NCBI GenBank assembly: GCA_021813765.1
Contig: JAKAJM010000007.1
Location: forward strand, 1-57,108
Reading direction: 5' to 3'
Source: Nitrospirota bacterium
GTDB lineage: Bacteria; Nitrospirota; Thermodesulfovibrionia; Thermodesulfovibrionales; JdFR-88
Length of the DNA: 57,108 nt
Position numbers and translations under genes: made by a program. Each line of letters starts with the position of its first letter. The stretch's first letter is position 1. Below the pieces are notes generated by a model. It ran no database searches. It saw only the letters and a list, made by a program, of their open reading frames with translations, and was not told where the DNA came from. Of this stretch, positions 8,607 to 17,853 are shown in pieces.

Positions 8607-8624
8607 AGTCTGCGTCAAAGCGCA

Positions 8625-11237
8625 ATGATGGACGGCAAGGAAGAGAAAAAGGTTTTTTCCCCATTTTCACGTTCACTTGGGTCCCTGAAGAGGTCTTTTA
8701 CTGTTCTCGCGGCCCCCTTGACCGTATGTCTGCGGCTGTCCCGTGGCTCTGCAAAGCAAGAACAGGAAAAAACCCCTTCCGTGGAAGGCATAGAAACCTC
8801 CGGCCGTTCCGGCGTCAATGCCCTGGCCTCTGATTTGGATCCGGACGAGATAATCAGAAGACAGAATGAGGACATAAAATGGCTCATAAAGCTGCACGAC
8901 GAGAACGCCAAGAACCTTCAGTCCCTGGACGTAGACAGGCTTGCCGCCTCCATAACAGGGTCAGCCATTTCTTTTGGATGGGCTGATGCCGCCATACTGT
9001 GGCTTGTCAATGAACGCGGCATAATGTGCTTCAAGGACTGTAATGGCATCGAAGAAGAATCCCTCCAGAGCGTGCCCCCCAGCCTTAAGCCTGAGGACAA
9101 CTTTGTGATCGAATCCGTTATCAGGGACGAGATACTGGAGTGCTTTGAAACATGCGGGTTTGAGTCCCTTGAAAGATTGGCCGTGGACAACGGGTTCCAT
9201 TATGCGGCCGCCATACCTCTTAAAAGCAAGGAGGCGATCATAGGCTGCCTTACCGTTTTCAAAAGGGAAAAGGAGGCGATGGGCGGGCATATCAAGGCCA
9301 TAGTCAGGCTTTTTGCAAGCCATGCTGCAGCGGCCATTAATATTGCGGGACTTTATGCCGCTTTACAGGAAAAAACGGAAAAATATCAGCTCCTTGTGGA
9401 AAACCAGAGCGATGTGATAGTGAAACTGGGAACGGACGGGGGATTTCTTTTCGCAAGTCCCTCCTTTTGCGATGTCTTTGGGAAGAAAGAAAGAGAGCTC
9501 ATTGGGAGCCATCTGCAGTTTTTTGTCCTGGAGGAGGACCGCGAACGCACACTGAAGGCCCTCACGGATACCCTGAGACCGCCCCACACCGGATATGTCG
9601 AGAACCGGGTCATGACGAAAAACGGGCAGCGCTGGTTCGCGTGGACCTTCAAGGCAATCCTTGACGCCCGCAAGCAGATAGCCGGGATAGCGGGCGTTGG
9701 CAGGGACATTACGGACAACGAAAGATCCAAGGAGGCGCTTGCCGCTGAGAAGGAGCGCCTTTCCGTGACCTTAAGGAGCATTGGGGACGGCGTCATAACC
9801 ACCGATAACGAGGGCCGGATATTTCTTATGAACAAGGTGGCCGGGGATCTTACCGGGTGGAACCATGAGGAGGCCATCGGCCGCAGCATCACGGAGGTCT
9901 TCGAGATAGAGGGGGCAAGACAGGCGGTATGGCCCGGGCAGGCGGCCGATGTGGACGAGAAAGGCGCCCCAGTTGTCATAAAAACCGCTTTTTTAAAAAC
10001 ACGGGACGGCCAGCAGCGGATAATCGAATACAGGCGTGCGCCCATACGAGAAAAAAGCGGCAGGATCATCGGGAAGGTGCTTGTGTTCAGTGACATAACA
10101 GAAAAAAAGAGGCTGGAGGAAGAGCGCCTCAAGATCCAGAAGCTGGAGTCCGTCGGGGTGCTGGCAGGAGGCATAGCCCACGATTTTAACAACATCCTTA
10201 CCGCGATAATAGGCAACATATCCATAGCCAAAATGGCAACCGGTGAAAAGGTGCGGGAGAGGCTTGAGAAGGCGGAGAAGGCTTCTGTCAGGGCAAAAGA
10301 CCTTACGCGCCAGCTTCTTACTTTTTCAAAAGGCGGAGGGCCTGTGAAAAAAATGGCCTCGATTGCGGACCTTATACGGGAGAACGTCGATTTTTTCGTC
10401 AAAGGGGCCGGGGTCAGGTGCGTCTACATCATACCGGATGACATCCCGAAAATAAATATGGACGAGGGCCAGATAAGCCAGGTAATGCAAAACCTGCTCA
10501 TAAACGCAAACCATGCCATGCCCATGGGCGGCGTTATATCAGTAAGGGTTGAAAAGACCGACAGCGGGCCTGACGGAAATCTCCCCTTAAGACCCGGGGC
10601 ATATGTCAAGGTCTCTGTTTCCGATACCGGCACGGGGATACAGGAAGACGTCCTGCCGCGCATTTTTGACCCTTATTTCACCACGAAGGAGGGGGGCAAC
10701 GGGCTGGGGCTGGCCACGGCGTATTCCATAATAAAAAAACATGGAGGATATATAAGCGCCGAGTCGGTGTACGGTGAAGGGGCCACTTTTTATTTCTATC
10801 TGCCCGCCGGCCCGGAAACGCCCGAGGGCGAAGCGGCGGGCTGTGCTACCGGCACCAACGGGAAGGGCAGGATACTTGTGGTCGACGATGACGAGATGAT
10901 AAGGGATGTGGCGGCCAAAATGCTTGCCGACCTTGGTTACCAGGTGGATCTCTCTCCGGACGGCGGCCATGCCATTGAGACCTATTCCAGGGCCTGCCGT
11001 GCCGGCACGCCGCATGCGGCTATCATTATGGACCTTACCATCCCGGGCGGGATGGGAGGAAGGGAGTGCATTGGGAAACTCCTTGAGATCAACCCGGAGG
11101 CTGTGGCCATCGCTTCAAGCGGCTATTCCGAAGACCCGATACTTTCGAACTACGGAGAGTTCCGGTTCAGGGGCGCTATCTGCAAGCCCTACAGGATCGA
11201 AGAGCTGGGGGAAGTACTTAAGCGGACTATCCCTTGA
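8625..11237 (+). CDS. Hybrid sensor histidine kinase (GAF-PAS-PAS-HK-REC)
   Basis: An 870-aa cytoplasmic-looking sensor. The order is a GAF-like region (about 95-245), PAS (about 255-365), PAS (about 375-495), a dimerisation domain with phospho-acceptor His519 in GGIAHDFNN, an ATPase domain with N-box Asn628 and GTGIQ/GNGLGLA motifs, and a C-terminal receiver (about 748-870) with acidic DDD and phospho-acceptor Asp803. The H-box is of the NtrB/HisKA type that usually pairs with sigma-54 activators. The gene lies 56 bases upstream of the FleQ-like activator, making that the likely partner. No transmembrane segment is obvious, so the signal is probably intracellular. ATG 8628 is an equally good start. 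Confidence 0.92.
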   Translation: MMDGKEEKKVFSPFSRSLGSLKRSFTVLAAPLTVCLRLSRGSAKQEQEKTPSVEGIETSGRSGVNALASDLDPDEIIRRQNEDIKWLIKLHDENAKNLQSLDVDRLAASITGSAISFGWADAAILWLVNERGIMCFKDCNGIEEESLQSVPPSLKPEDNFVIESVIRDEILECFETCGFESLERLAVDNGFHYAAAIPLKSKEAIIGCLTVFKREKEAMGGHIKAIVRLFASHAAAAINIAGLYAALQEKTEKYQLLVENQSDVIVKLGTDGGFLFASPSFCDVFGKKERELIGSHLQFFVLEEDRERTLKALTDTLRPPHTGYVENRVMTKNGQRWFAWTFKAILDARKQIAGIAGVGRDITDNERSKEALAAEKERLSVTLRSIGDGVITTDNEGRIFLMNKVAGDLTGWNHEEAIGRSITEVFEIEGARQAVWPGQAADVDEKGAPVVIKTAFLKTRDGQQRIIEYRRAPIREKSGRIIGKVLVFSDITEKKRLEEERLKIQKLESVGVLAGGIAHDFNNILTAIIGNISIAKMATGEKVRERLEKAEKASVRAKDLTRQLLTFSKGGGPVKKMASIADLIRENVDFFVKGAGVRCVYIIPDDIPKINMDEGQISQVMQNLLINANHAMPMGGVISVRVEKTDSGPDGNLPLRPGAYVKVSVSDTGTGIQEDVLPRIFDPYFTTKEGGNGLGLATAYSIIKKHGGYISAESVYGEGATFYFYLPAGPETPEGEAAGCATGTNGKGRILVVDDDEMIRDVAAKMLADLGYQVDLSPDGGHAIETYSRACRAGTPHAAIIMDLTIPGGMGGRECIGKLLEINPEAVAIASSGYSEDPILSNYGEFRFRGAICKPYRIEELGEVLKRTIP

Positions 11238-11246
11238 AAGTGAGCA

Positions 11247-11260
11247 GTCAAAATATTGAC
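11247..11260 (+). promoter_or_regulatory. GTCA-N6-TGAC palindrome (FleQ-box-like) over own -35
   Basis: GTCAAAATATTGAC is an exact GTCA-N6-TGAC palindrome. It overlaps the TTGACA -35 box (11256-11261) of the FleQ-like gene, the placement expected of an autorepression operator. Published Pseudomonas FleQ boxes have the same half-sites around an AT-rich centre. Confidence 0.65.
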
Positions 11261-11285
11261 ATTTAGTCTTTGGGTGTTTTAGTAT
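11256..11285 (+). promoter_or_regulatory. Sigma-70-like promoter of the FleQ-like gene
   Basis: A perfect TTGACA (11256-11261) and a TAGTAT (11280-11285) are separated by 18 bases. The predicted transcript begins around 11292, only one or two bases before the ATG at 11294, so the mRNA would be essentially leaderless. Confidence 0.55.
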
Positions 11286-11293
11286 GTTCCTGG

Positions 11294-12751
11294 ATGAAAC
11301 ACCTTCTTATCGTTGACGATGACGATTTCATAAGGGATTCCCTCGATATCTTTTTCCGTGGCAAGGGGTTCAAGGTTGCCACCGCCTCTGACGGTTTCCG
11401 GGCGCTTGACGCCCTTAAAAGCGAAAAATTCGACCTTGTCCTGATGGATCTCATGATGCCCGATATGGGTGGCATCGACCTTCTTAAAAAGATGGCCGAA
11501 CTGAAGATATCCTCCCCCTGCATTGTGATGACGGCATTTGCGACCGTCCAGACGGCGGTTGAGGCCATGAAGCTGGGCGCCTTCGATTATATAACCAAGC
11601 CGTTTGTGCTGGATGAGCTCATGATGGTCGTGGAAAGGGGCATCGGAGTTTCCGAGCTTCAGAATGAAAACAGGATGCTCAAGAGGCATCTGAGGAAAAA
11701 ATACAGGTTTGAAGGCCTTATAGGCGATTCTCCGCGGATGCAGCAGGTCTATGAGATGATAGAGAAGATATTCGATATAGACAGCACCATCCTTATCACG
11801 GGAGAGTCCGGGACGGGAAAGGAGCTTATTGCCAAGACCATCCATTTCAACAGCTCGCGGGCGCAGCAGCCTTTTGTGCCGCTTAACTGCGCGGCCATAC
11901 CCAAGGACCTGCTGGAGTCGGAGCTCTTCGGGCATGAGAAGGGCGCCTTCACGGGGGCGCTGAACACGCGGATAGGCCGTTTCGAGCTGGCAGCCGGCGG
12001 CACCCTTTTCCTGGACGAGATAGGCGAGCTGGACATGTCCCTTCAGGGAAAGGTCCTCCGTGTCATCCAGGAGAAGGAGTTCGAGCGGGTGGGTGGCAGC
12101 AAGACCATAAAGGTGGACGTAAGGATAGTCACCGCCACCAACAAGGACCTCGAAAAGGCAATTGAGGAAGGGAAGTTCAGGGAGGACCTGTATTACAGGC
12201 TGAACGTGATCCCTATCCAACTGCCCCCGCTCAGGGAAAGAGTGGAGGACATACCTCTGCTTGTGGATTTTTTCAAAAAGGAGCTTGTGAAAAAGAGAAA
12301 GAGGGAGTCTGTTGAGGTCTCGCCGGAGGCGATGAAATGCCTGCTCAGGTACCACTGGCCCGGAAACGTCAGGGAGCTTGAGAACCTGCTTGAAAGGCTT
12401 ACCATCCTTGTCTCCAAGGACATCATAGACGTCTGCGACCTGCCCGCCAAATTCCATGCCGCAAAGGCACCGGGCGCCGCCTCCAGGCCTGCGCCTGCGC
12501 CGGTAGCGGAAGCAGCACCCGCCAGCCCCGGCACCCCGGAAAAAGAAGAAAAGCCTCTGGCCGTTGCCAGCCTTTCTGATTCCGGGATGGACCTTGCAAA
12601 GGCCGTTGAGCAGATGGAAAGAGACCTTATCCTTCAGGCGCTGGGTAAAACAGGCGGCGTCAAGAGCAAGGCCGCAAAACTCCTGGGCCTGAACAGGACC
12701 ACCCTGGTTGAAAAAATGAAAAAGATGAACATAGAGGCCCATATCTCCTGA
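11294..12751 (+). CDS. FleQ/FlrA-like sigma-54-dependent response regulator
   Basis: A 485-aa NtrC-family activator. The receiver (1-115) is intact, with DDD acidic pocket, phospho-acceptor Asp52, Thr in MTAFAT and Lys in TKPF. It is followed by a sigma-54-interacting AAA+ ATPase with Walker A GESGTGKE and the GAFTGA loop, then an Ala/Pro-rich linker and a Fis-type helix-turn-helix. The recognition helix RTTLVEKMKK is nearly that of Pseudomonas FleQ, and FleQ-box-like palindromes lie at its own promoter and at two flagellar sigma-54 promoters. It is therefore the likely master regulator of this flagellar locus. Unlike Pseudomonas FleQ, the phosphorylation site is kept. ATG 11294 fits the receiver start; an upstream TTG at 11270 would lie inside the promoter. 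Confidence 0.85.
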   Translation: MKHLLIVDDDDFIRDSLDIFFRGKGFKVATASDGFRALDALKSEKFDLVLMDLMMPDMGGIDLLKKMAELKISSPCIVMTAFATVQTAVEAMKLGAFDYITKPFVLDELMMVVERGIGVSELQNENRMLKRHLRKKYRFEGLIGDSPRMQQVYEMIEKIFDIDSTILITGESGTGKELIAKTIHFNSSRAQQPFVPLNCAAIPKDLLESELFGHEKGAFTGALNTRIGRFELAAGGTLFLDEIGELDMSLQGKVLRVIQEKEFERVGGSKTIKVDVRIVTATNKDLEKAIEEGKFREDLYYRLNVIPIQLPPLRERVEDIPLLVDFFKKELVKKRKRESVEVSPEAMKCLLRYHWPGNVRELENLLERLTILVSKDIIDVCDLPAKFHAAKAPGAASRPAPAPVAEAAPASPGTPEKEEKPLAVASLSDSGMDLAKAVEQMERDLILQALGKTGGVKSKAAKLLGLNRTTLVEKMKKMNIEAHIS

Positions 12752-12786
12752 ATATCCATCCCTTCACAGAGGGCCCGGACTCTGGC

Positions 12787-12800
12787 GTCAATTTCGTGAC
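12787..12800 (+). promoter_or_regulatory. GTCA-N6-TGAC palindrome upstream of the TPR/FleS/FleR operon
   Basis: GTCAATTTCGTGAC is an exact GTCA-N6-TGAC palindrome. It ends about 52 bases upstream of the -24 element of the sigma-54 promoter at 12851, a normal place for an enhancer-binding-protein site. Confidence 0.6.
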
Positions 12801-12850
12801 GTATTCTCTTCCTGTTTAGAAAAATCCTTTTAAAACAAGCTTTTCTTTTT

Positions 12851-12866
12851 TGGCACGTTAGTTGCT
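12851..12866 (+). promoter_or_regulatory. Sigma-54 promoter of the TPR/FleS/FleR operon
   Basis: TGGCACGTTAGTTGCT is a perfect match to TGGCAC-N5-TTGCW. The -24 GG is at 12852-12853 and the -12 GC at 12864-12865. Transcription should start near 12877, one base before the GTG start codon. Confidence 0.85.
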
Positions 12867-12877
12867 ACTTTCTTTTC

Positions 12878-14725
12878 GTGCAGAAATTATATCTGATACT
12901 AATTTTTCTTGGCGCTTTTATTATGGCCTCCGAGCAAGCGGGGGCCGTCCCCCCTGCACGGTCCGTTCTGGACAAAGCCCTTGCGGAAGTCAATAACGGC
13001 AGTCCGCAGGCCGCCATCGCGATGCTAAAGACGTACAAGCCGCCCATGGGTGAGTTTGCCGATTATAATTACGTTTATGCAAAGGCGCTCCGTAGGGCAA
13101 ACAGGCTTTATGATTCCCTGGAGGCCTACAGGCTGGCCTATCTGTATTTCCCGGGCGGCAGGCAAAAAGAGCTTTCTCTTCTTGAAAGGGCGGAGGTTTA
13201 CGAGGACCTCGGTTTTTACCAGGAAGCGGCCTCTGTTTTCAGGATATTTTTAAACACCTTCAAGAAATCGGAATTTTCCGAAAGGGCCCATCTGGGCCTT
13301 GCAAACGCGCTTTTCAATACCGTCCACTACAGGCAGGCGCTGGCCAACTATGAACAGGCAGGAAGCAGCCCGGAGGCGATGTATGGCAGGGCGGAGGCGC
13401 TTTTTGCAACCGGCAAAACCAGGGAGGCATATGACCTGTTTAAATCCCTGGGCGTGGGCGGCCTATCCGAAAAAGATCTCCAGGAAGGGAAAAATCAAAA
13501 AAGCCCCGCAGCCACTGCCCTTGCCAGGTACAGCATGGGGGAGGCGTGCAGGCTGCTTGGAAAAACTGATGAGGCGAAGGCGCTTTTGGGGTCCATCAGG
13601 GAAGGGGAGTATTCCCACAGGGCCTCTTTTTTGCTTGGGCTCATTGCTGCCAAAGAGGGCAGTTTGCGCGAGGCGGCATCTCTGTTCCGGGACGCCTCCG
13701 GTTCTTCACGGAGCGGGCTAAGGTACAAGGCGCTCATTGACCTGGCTCAATGCGATCTTGAGCTGGACAGGACCGGCCGGGCCATCGGACTTTTAAAGCG
13801 GGTGACGCAAAATCTGTTTGGCGGCAAGCTCCGGAACGATGCTTTCATGCTTCTGGCAAAGGCGGAGGCCAAAGATGGAAACTCCATTGAGGCGGCGGAA
13901 ATCCTGAAGGACCTGATGATGAAAAAGGATTATGCCCTTCAGGCCGCCGATGAGATGCAGAAAATAATCGAAGACGCGATGGATAATTCCGCTGCCGTGT
14001 TTCCGGCTTTGTGGAAAGTTGCAGGGATGAGCCTGACGCAGCCTGCGAGGGCCGCCTTTATTTTCAAGGCGGCAGGGATGCTGGAGGCGTCGGACATAGA
14101 CCAGTCTGCGGCCCTCTATTCATGGCTGGTCAGGAACGGTTCACCCAGGCTAAAGATGGAGGCCGCCCGAAAGCTTATGGGCTATTACGTTGCCAGGGGC
14201 AAGGCTAGGGAAGCGGCGGGCCTGCTGCGTATCGCAAGGCTGGCCGGACATGATGACCCGACGCTCCGATTGAAGGCCGGCCTTTATTTCCTCCTTGGCA
14301 ACTATGCCGTCGCGCAGAGGGCACTGCTTTCAATAAAGGCGCTTTCGCAGCAGGACCTCCTTCTGCTTGCAGGCACGATAGGGCAAACCAGGGACATAAA
14401 CGCTGTCAGGCTCGTCGAAAAACGCATGAGCAAAAGCAACATGGACGTGCCGGCTGCACTTTATTTATCGATGGCGGATGCGTCCTATGCCAAGGGGTTA
14501 AAGAAGCAGGCGCTGCAATTATATAAGCAGGCCTATGCCGGCCGTGCGGCCTCGGGGGGGCATGCCGGCCTGGACGCGGCGGACCTGAAATGGACCCTTT
14601 ACAGGATGCAATCCCTGGAGAAAGACCCGCAGACGGCCCTGGACAGTCTTCAAAATGACGGCGGCCTCATGGCGCGGTATGCTGCTGCCCGGCTTCTGGA
14701 GTCGGAGGTCTCAAAGGGAAGATGA
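12878..14725 (+). CDS. Exported TPR-repeat protein
   Basis: A 615-aa protein with an N-terminal signal peptide (hydrophobic core at about residues 4-17, cleavage likely after ASEQAGA) followed by tetratricopeptide-like helical repeats through most of its length. It is probably periplasmic. GTG 12878 is chosen because it gives the complete signal peptide; ATG 12923 would remove it. The sigma-54 promoter places the transcript start about one base upstream, so translation would be leaderless. It is the first gene of the operon that continues into the FleS/FleR-like pair, and its function there is unknown. TPR scaffolds in flagellar loci (such as FlgP/MotX-associated or PflA-type proteins) are possible analogues, but no specific family is recognised. 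Confidence 0.8.
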   Translation: MQKLYLILIFLGAFIMASEQAGAVPPARSVLDKALAEVNNGSPQAAIAMLKTYKPPMGEFADYNYVYAKALRRANRLYDSLEAYRLAYLYFPGGRQKELSLLERAEVYEDLGFYQEAASVFRIFLNTFKKSEFSERAHLGLANALFNTVHYRQALANYEQAGSSPEAMYGRAEALFATGKTREAYDLFKSLGVGGLSEKDLQEGKNQKSPAATALARYSMGEACRLLGKTDEAKALLGSIREGEYSHRASFLLGLIAAKEGSLREAASLFRDASGSSRSGLRYKALIDLAQCDLELDRTGRAIGLLKRVTQNLFGGKLRNDAFMLLAKAEAKDGNSIEAAEILKDLMMKKDYALQAADEMQKIIEDAMDNSAAVFPALWKVAGMSLTQPARAAFIFKAAGMLEASDIDQSAALYSWLVRNGSPRLKMEAARKLMGYYVARGKAREAAGLLRIARLAGHDDPTLRLKAGLYFLLGNYAVAQRALLSIKALSQQDLLLLAGTIGQTRDINAVRLVEKRMSKSNMDVPAALYLSMADASYAKGLKKQALQLYKQAYAGRAASGGHAGLDAADLKWTLYRMQSLEKDPQTALDSLQNDGGLMARYAAARLLESEVSKGR

Positions 14726-14743
14726 GAAAGGGGGAAGTCTCTT

Positions 14744-15913
14744 TTGGCTGATGTAACTCTGCTTAACACCGCTTTTGACAGCTTTACGAAGGCATCCAGG
14801 AGCCTGGAAGCATGCTATGGCGCGCTTCAAAAAAGGATTGAGACCCTTACCGAGGAACTGCGGGACAAGAACGCCAGGCTTATCGAAGCGCTCAGGGAGG
14901 CTGAAAGGAACAAGGATTACCTGGACGCCGTCCTGTGCAGCATGGAGGAGGCCATAATCGTCCTTGACCAGAGGGAAAAGATAACCATGATGAACAAGTC
15001 CGCGGCCGGCCTCCTGGGGCTGTCCGGAGAAAAAGCAAAGGCCGCGGCCGGCGGGGATTTTTCCGGGCTTCCGATGTCCATCTCCGAAAACGGTGCGGGG
15101 CTGGTGCTTGAAGCAAGCGGCAGGAAATACAACGTCATCGTTTCCGATTCCCCCGTAGTGGACTCCAATGGCGCTCCAAGGGGGAGGGTCATACAGATAA
15201 AGGACGTTACCGCGATGAGGCAGATGGAGACCCTCCACGAGCGCAACAAAAGGCTGATATCCCTTGGCGAGATGGCGGCAAAGATAGTCCATGAGATCAG
15301 AAACCCGCTCTGCAGCATAGAGCTTTTTGCCTCGATGCTGGAGCGCGATGTTCAGGAAAAGGAGCAAAAGGAGCTTGCCGGGGGGATATCGGCCGGCATA
15401 CACAGCCTTAACAACATACTGACAAACATGCTTTTTTTCGCAAGGCCGCAAAAGGCCGTCATGACCCGGGTCAATTTAAGACAGATATCGGATGAGGTGA
15501 TGTGGCTCCTTTCTCCTTTCATGGAGTCCCGCGGCGTCAGAACGCAGAAAAGGTACGCCGGAGACCTGGAGGTTCGCGGCGACGGTGAGCTTCTCAAGCA
15601 GACGATAATGAACCTGGCCATAAATGCGGCCCAGGCCATGGCCGGAGGGGGCGCAATCGAGGTCTGCCTGCGCGAAGAAGGCGGATGCGCCGTCCTTGAC
15701 ATAAGGGATGAAGGGCCCGGCATTGAGCCGGAAAACATTGAGAAGATATTCGATCCGTTTTTCAGCACGAAGGAAAAAGGGTCCGGCCTGGGGCTGGCCA
15801 TCGCCTCAAAGATAATGCAGGCCCACGGCGGGTCCGTCCGGGTTTCAAGCGAGCCCGGCAAAGGCAGCACTTTCAGCATGTATTTTGATCTGGCGGACAA
15901 AACGGCGTCCTGA
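14744..15913 (+). CDS. FleS/FlrB-like PAS sensor histidine kinase
   Basis: A 389-aa soluble kinase. A coiled-coil N-terminus (about 20-60) leads into a PAS domain (about 58-155), then an H-box with His183 in KIVHEIRNPL, and an ATPase domain with DEGPGI and GSGLGLAI motifs. No membrane segment is visible, as in FleS/FlrB kinases that respond to flagellar assembly rather than outside signals. The start is TTG 14744 with a GGGGGAAG ribosome site at about 14730-14737. It lies 18 bases after the TPR gene and 66 bases before its presumed partner regulator. Predicted role: phosphorylation of the FleR/FlrC-like activator. Confidence 0.88.
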   Translation: MADVTLLNTAFDSFTKASRSLEACYGALQKRIETLTEELRDKNARLIEALREAERNKDYLDAVLCSMEEAIIVLDQREKITMMNKSAAGLLGLSGEKAKAAAGGDFSGLPMSISENGAGLVLEASGRKYNVIVSDSPVVDSNGAPRGRVIQIKDVTAMRQMETLHERNKRLISLGEMAAKIVHEIRNPLCSIELFASMLERDVQEKEQKELAGGISAGIHSLNNILTNMLFFARPQKAVMTRVNLRQISDEVMWLLSPFMESRGVRTQKRYAGDLEVRGDGELLKQTIMNLAINAAQAMAGGGAIEVCLREEGGCAVLDIRDEGPGIEPENIEKIFDPFFSTKEKGSGLGLAIASKIMQAHGGSVRVSSEPGKGSTFSMYFDLADKTAS

Positions 15914-15979
15914 CAAAAACTTTTATTTTTCTGTTTTTGTTTTTGTTTTTGGACGCTTACTGCATGGGAGGAAAATTTT

Positions 15980-17344
15980 TTGGACTGCGCCCAGATGTCT
16001 GTGAAAAACGGCAAAAAAACAAAAACCGTCCTGATCGTGGATGATGACCCGCAGATGAGGCTCGCCATGAAGGAATCGATCGGGAGGATGGGCTATAATG
16101 TCGTCCTTTCCGAAAACGGCCAGGAAGCCCTTGACAAGCTGCGCCAGCCGGGGGCCGAATTTTCCATGATGGTGACGGACATGCGGATGCCGCGCATGGA
16201 CGGCCTGGCCCTGCTGAAGGAGGTAAGGCGCGGCAGCAGTCCGCTGCCGGTGCTTGTGATAACAGGCTTTGGCACGGTGGAGACCGCCGTGGAGATGATG
16301 AAGGAGGGGGCGACCGATTTCCTGGTGAAGCCGTTCCCGTTTGACAGACTCCAGAAGGCAGTTGAGGCAATGCTGGCCTCAAGCGGGTGTGCGGCTTGCA
16401 GCCAGGGCGGGGATAGCGGGACGCCGGAGCTGATAACGGCAAATGCCGGGATGAGAAAAATCGTCGAGCTTGCCGGAAAGCTGGCCGCCTCCGATATAAC
16501 GGTGCTCATAGAGGGGGAGTCCGGTACGGGCAAGGAGCTGCTGGCCAGGCACATACACAGGTCAAGCGGCAGGTCGGACAAGCCGTTCGTCGCGGTCAAC
16601 TGCGCGGCCATACCCGACAATTTGCTTGAGTCCGAGCTTTTTGGACATGAAAAGGGCGCTTTTACCGGCGCGGTGGACAGGAAAAAGGGGAAATTCGAGC
16701 TTGCTCAAGGGGGCACCATCCTGCTTGACGAGATAGGGGAGATGCCGCTGCTTCTTCAGGCAAAGCTGCTCAGGGCCCTGCAGGAAAAGGAAATAGACAG
16801 GGTAGGCGGAAAATCCCCGGTGCCCGTGGATGTAAGGGTAATAGCCACAACCAACAGGGACCTCTGGAAGGAATGCGAGGAGGGCAGGTTCAGGGAGGAC
16901 CTCTATTACAGGCTCAACGTCTTCCCGGTAAATGTGCCGCCGCTCCGGGAGCGGCCCGAGGACATAGAGGAGCTTTCAGACCATTTCATAAAGACCTATT
17001 CGCTCCTGGCGGGCAAGCGGATAGAAGGACTTGACTGCTCGGCCATGGCCGTCCTAAAGGCAAGAAAGTGGCGCGGCAACATAAGAGAGCTCCAGAACGT
17101 AATGCACAGGGCCGTTTTCCTGGCAAAAGGCCCGCTGATAGAAGAGTCCGATTTCATGTTCGAGCAGGCTAAATGCCGCGCGGACGACGCACCCGCCGGG
17201 AAAATAAGGGACATGGAGCGGCAGCTCATTATGGACACCCTTAAGGATGTCGACGGCAACAGGACCATGGCGGCCAGGATCCTGGGCGTCAGTGTGAGGA
17301 CGATAAGGAACAAGCTCAAGGAATATGGGGAAAATTTTTCCTGA
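15980..17344 (+). CDS. FleR/FlrC-like sigma-54-dependent response regulator
   Basis: A 454-aa NtrC-type activator. The receiver has phospho-acceptor Asp67, the AAA+ domain has GESGTGKE and the GAFTGA loop, and the Fis-type HTH ends RTIRNKLKEYG as in FlrC/FleR/FlbD regulators. TTG 15980 is supported by GGGAGG (15966-15971) eight bases upstream; ATG 15995 is the alternative. Its position right before the flgB sigma-54 promoter and after the cognate-looking kinase suggests it activates the mid-class flagellar promoters at flgB, fliK, fliL and flgF. Target assignment is inference. Confidence 0.88.
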   Translation: MDCAQMSVKNGKKTKTVLIVDDDPQMRLAMKESIGRMGYNVVLSENGQEALDKLRQPGAEFSMMVTDMRMPRMDGLALLKEVRRGSSPLPVLVITGFGTVETAVEMMKEGATDFLVKPFPFDRLQKAVEAMLASSGCAACSQGGDSGTPELITANAGMRKIVELAGKLAASDITVLIEGESGTGKELLARHIHRSSGRSDKPFVAVNCAAIPDNLLESELFGHEKGAFTGAVDRKKGKFELAQGGTILLDEIGEMPLLLQAKLLRALQEKEIDRVGGKSPVPVDVRVIATTNRDLWKECEEGRFREDLYYRLNVFPVNVPPLRERPEDIEELSDHFIKTYSLLAGKRIEGLDCSAMAVLKARKWRGNIRELQNVMHRAVFLAKGPLIEESDFMFEQAKCRADDAPAGKIRDMERQLIMDTLKDVDGNRTMAARILGVSVRTIRNKLKEYGENFS

Positions 17345-17411
17345 GGGGAATTTTTTGCGCACGGACAGACCTTCTTTTTTGCTTTTTTGTTTTTCTCTGC
17401 GTGTTTTTAAC

Positions 17412-17427
17412 TGGCACGATTATTGAT
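17412..17427 (+). promoter_or_regulatory. Sigma-54 promoter of flgB operon
   Basis: TGGCACGATTATTGAT matches TGGCAC-N5-TTGNW with GA in place of GC at -12. The predicted start near 17438 leaves a leader of about 26 bases carrying AGGAG/AAGAG before the flgB ATG. Confidence 0.8.
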
Positions 17428-17463
17428 ACATAAGGTCAATATGACAGGAGAAGAGTTAAAAAA

Positions 17464-17838
17464 ATGACACAGCCCATAGGCAACATACTGGAGCGGCTCA
17501 TTGGCTTCACTCAGAAAAGGCAGGGCGTCCTTGCCTCAAATATCGCAAACTCCGATACGCCGGACTATAAGGCAAAGGACATCCGGTTCGAGGATTTTCT
17601 GCAGGGAGGCAACATGCCACTGATGCTGACCAATGAACGGGACATAGATCCGCCCGTATCCGATTCGGACGACGAGTCCGTCCATCGGGACAGGTCCGCG
17701 CCATGGAAGGACGGCAACAACGTGCAGATAGACATGCAAGTGGCAAAAATGGATGAAAACGCAATGCTTTACGAGGCCGGCATGAAGCTGCTCGGCACCG
17801 AGATGAGCATGTATCAGGCCGATATCAGGACGGTATAG
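17464..17838 (+). CDS. flgB: Flagellar basal-body rod protein FlgB
   Basis: Proximal rod subunit, 124 aa. The rod-family N-terminal signature is visible (RQGVLASNIANSDTPDYKAKD), and the C-terminal helix ends in the usual rod-type packing segment. It is exported by the flagellar type III apparatus, so no Sec signal is expected. It is the first gene of the flgB-flgC-fliE-fliF run behind its own sigma-54 promoter. Confidence 0.95.
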   Translation: MTQPIGNILERLIGFTQKRQGVLASNIANSDTPDYKAKDIRFEDFLQGGNMPLMLTNERDIDPPVSDSDDESVHRDRSAPWKDGNNVQIDMQVAKMDENAMLYEAGMKLLGTEMSMYQADIRTV

Positions 17839-17853
17839 AGGAGGATTTGAAAA

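Noticed and set aside
17434-17444. GTCA-N3-TGAC at the flgB transcript start
   Set aside because: The spacer is three bases, not six, so it does not match the three exact palindromes. It lies downstream of the sigma-54 core and may be chance.
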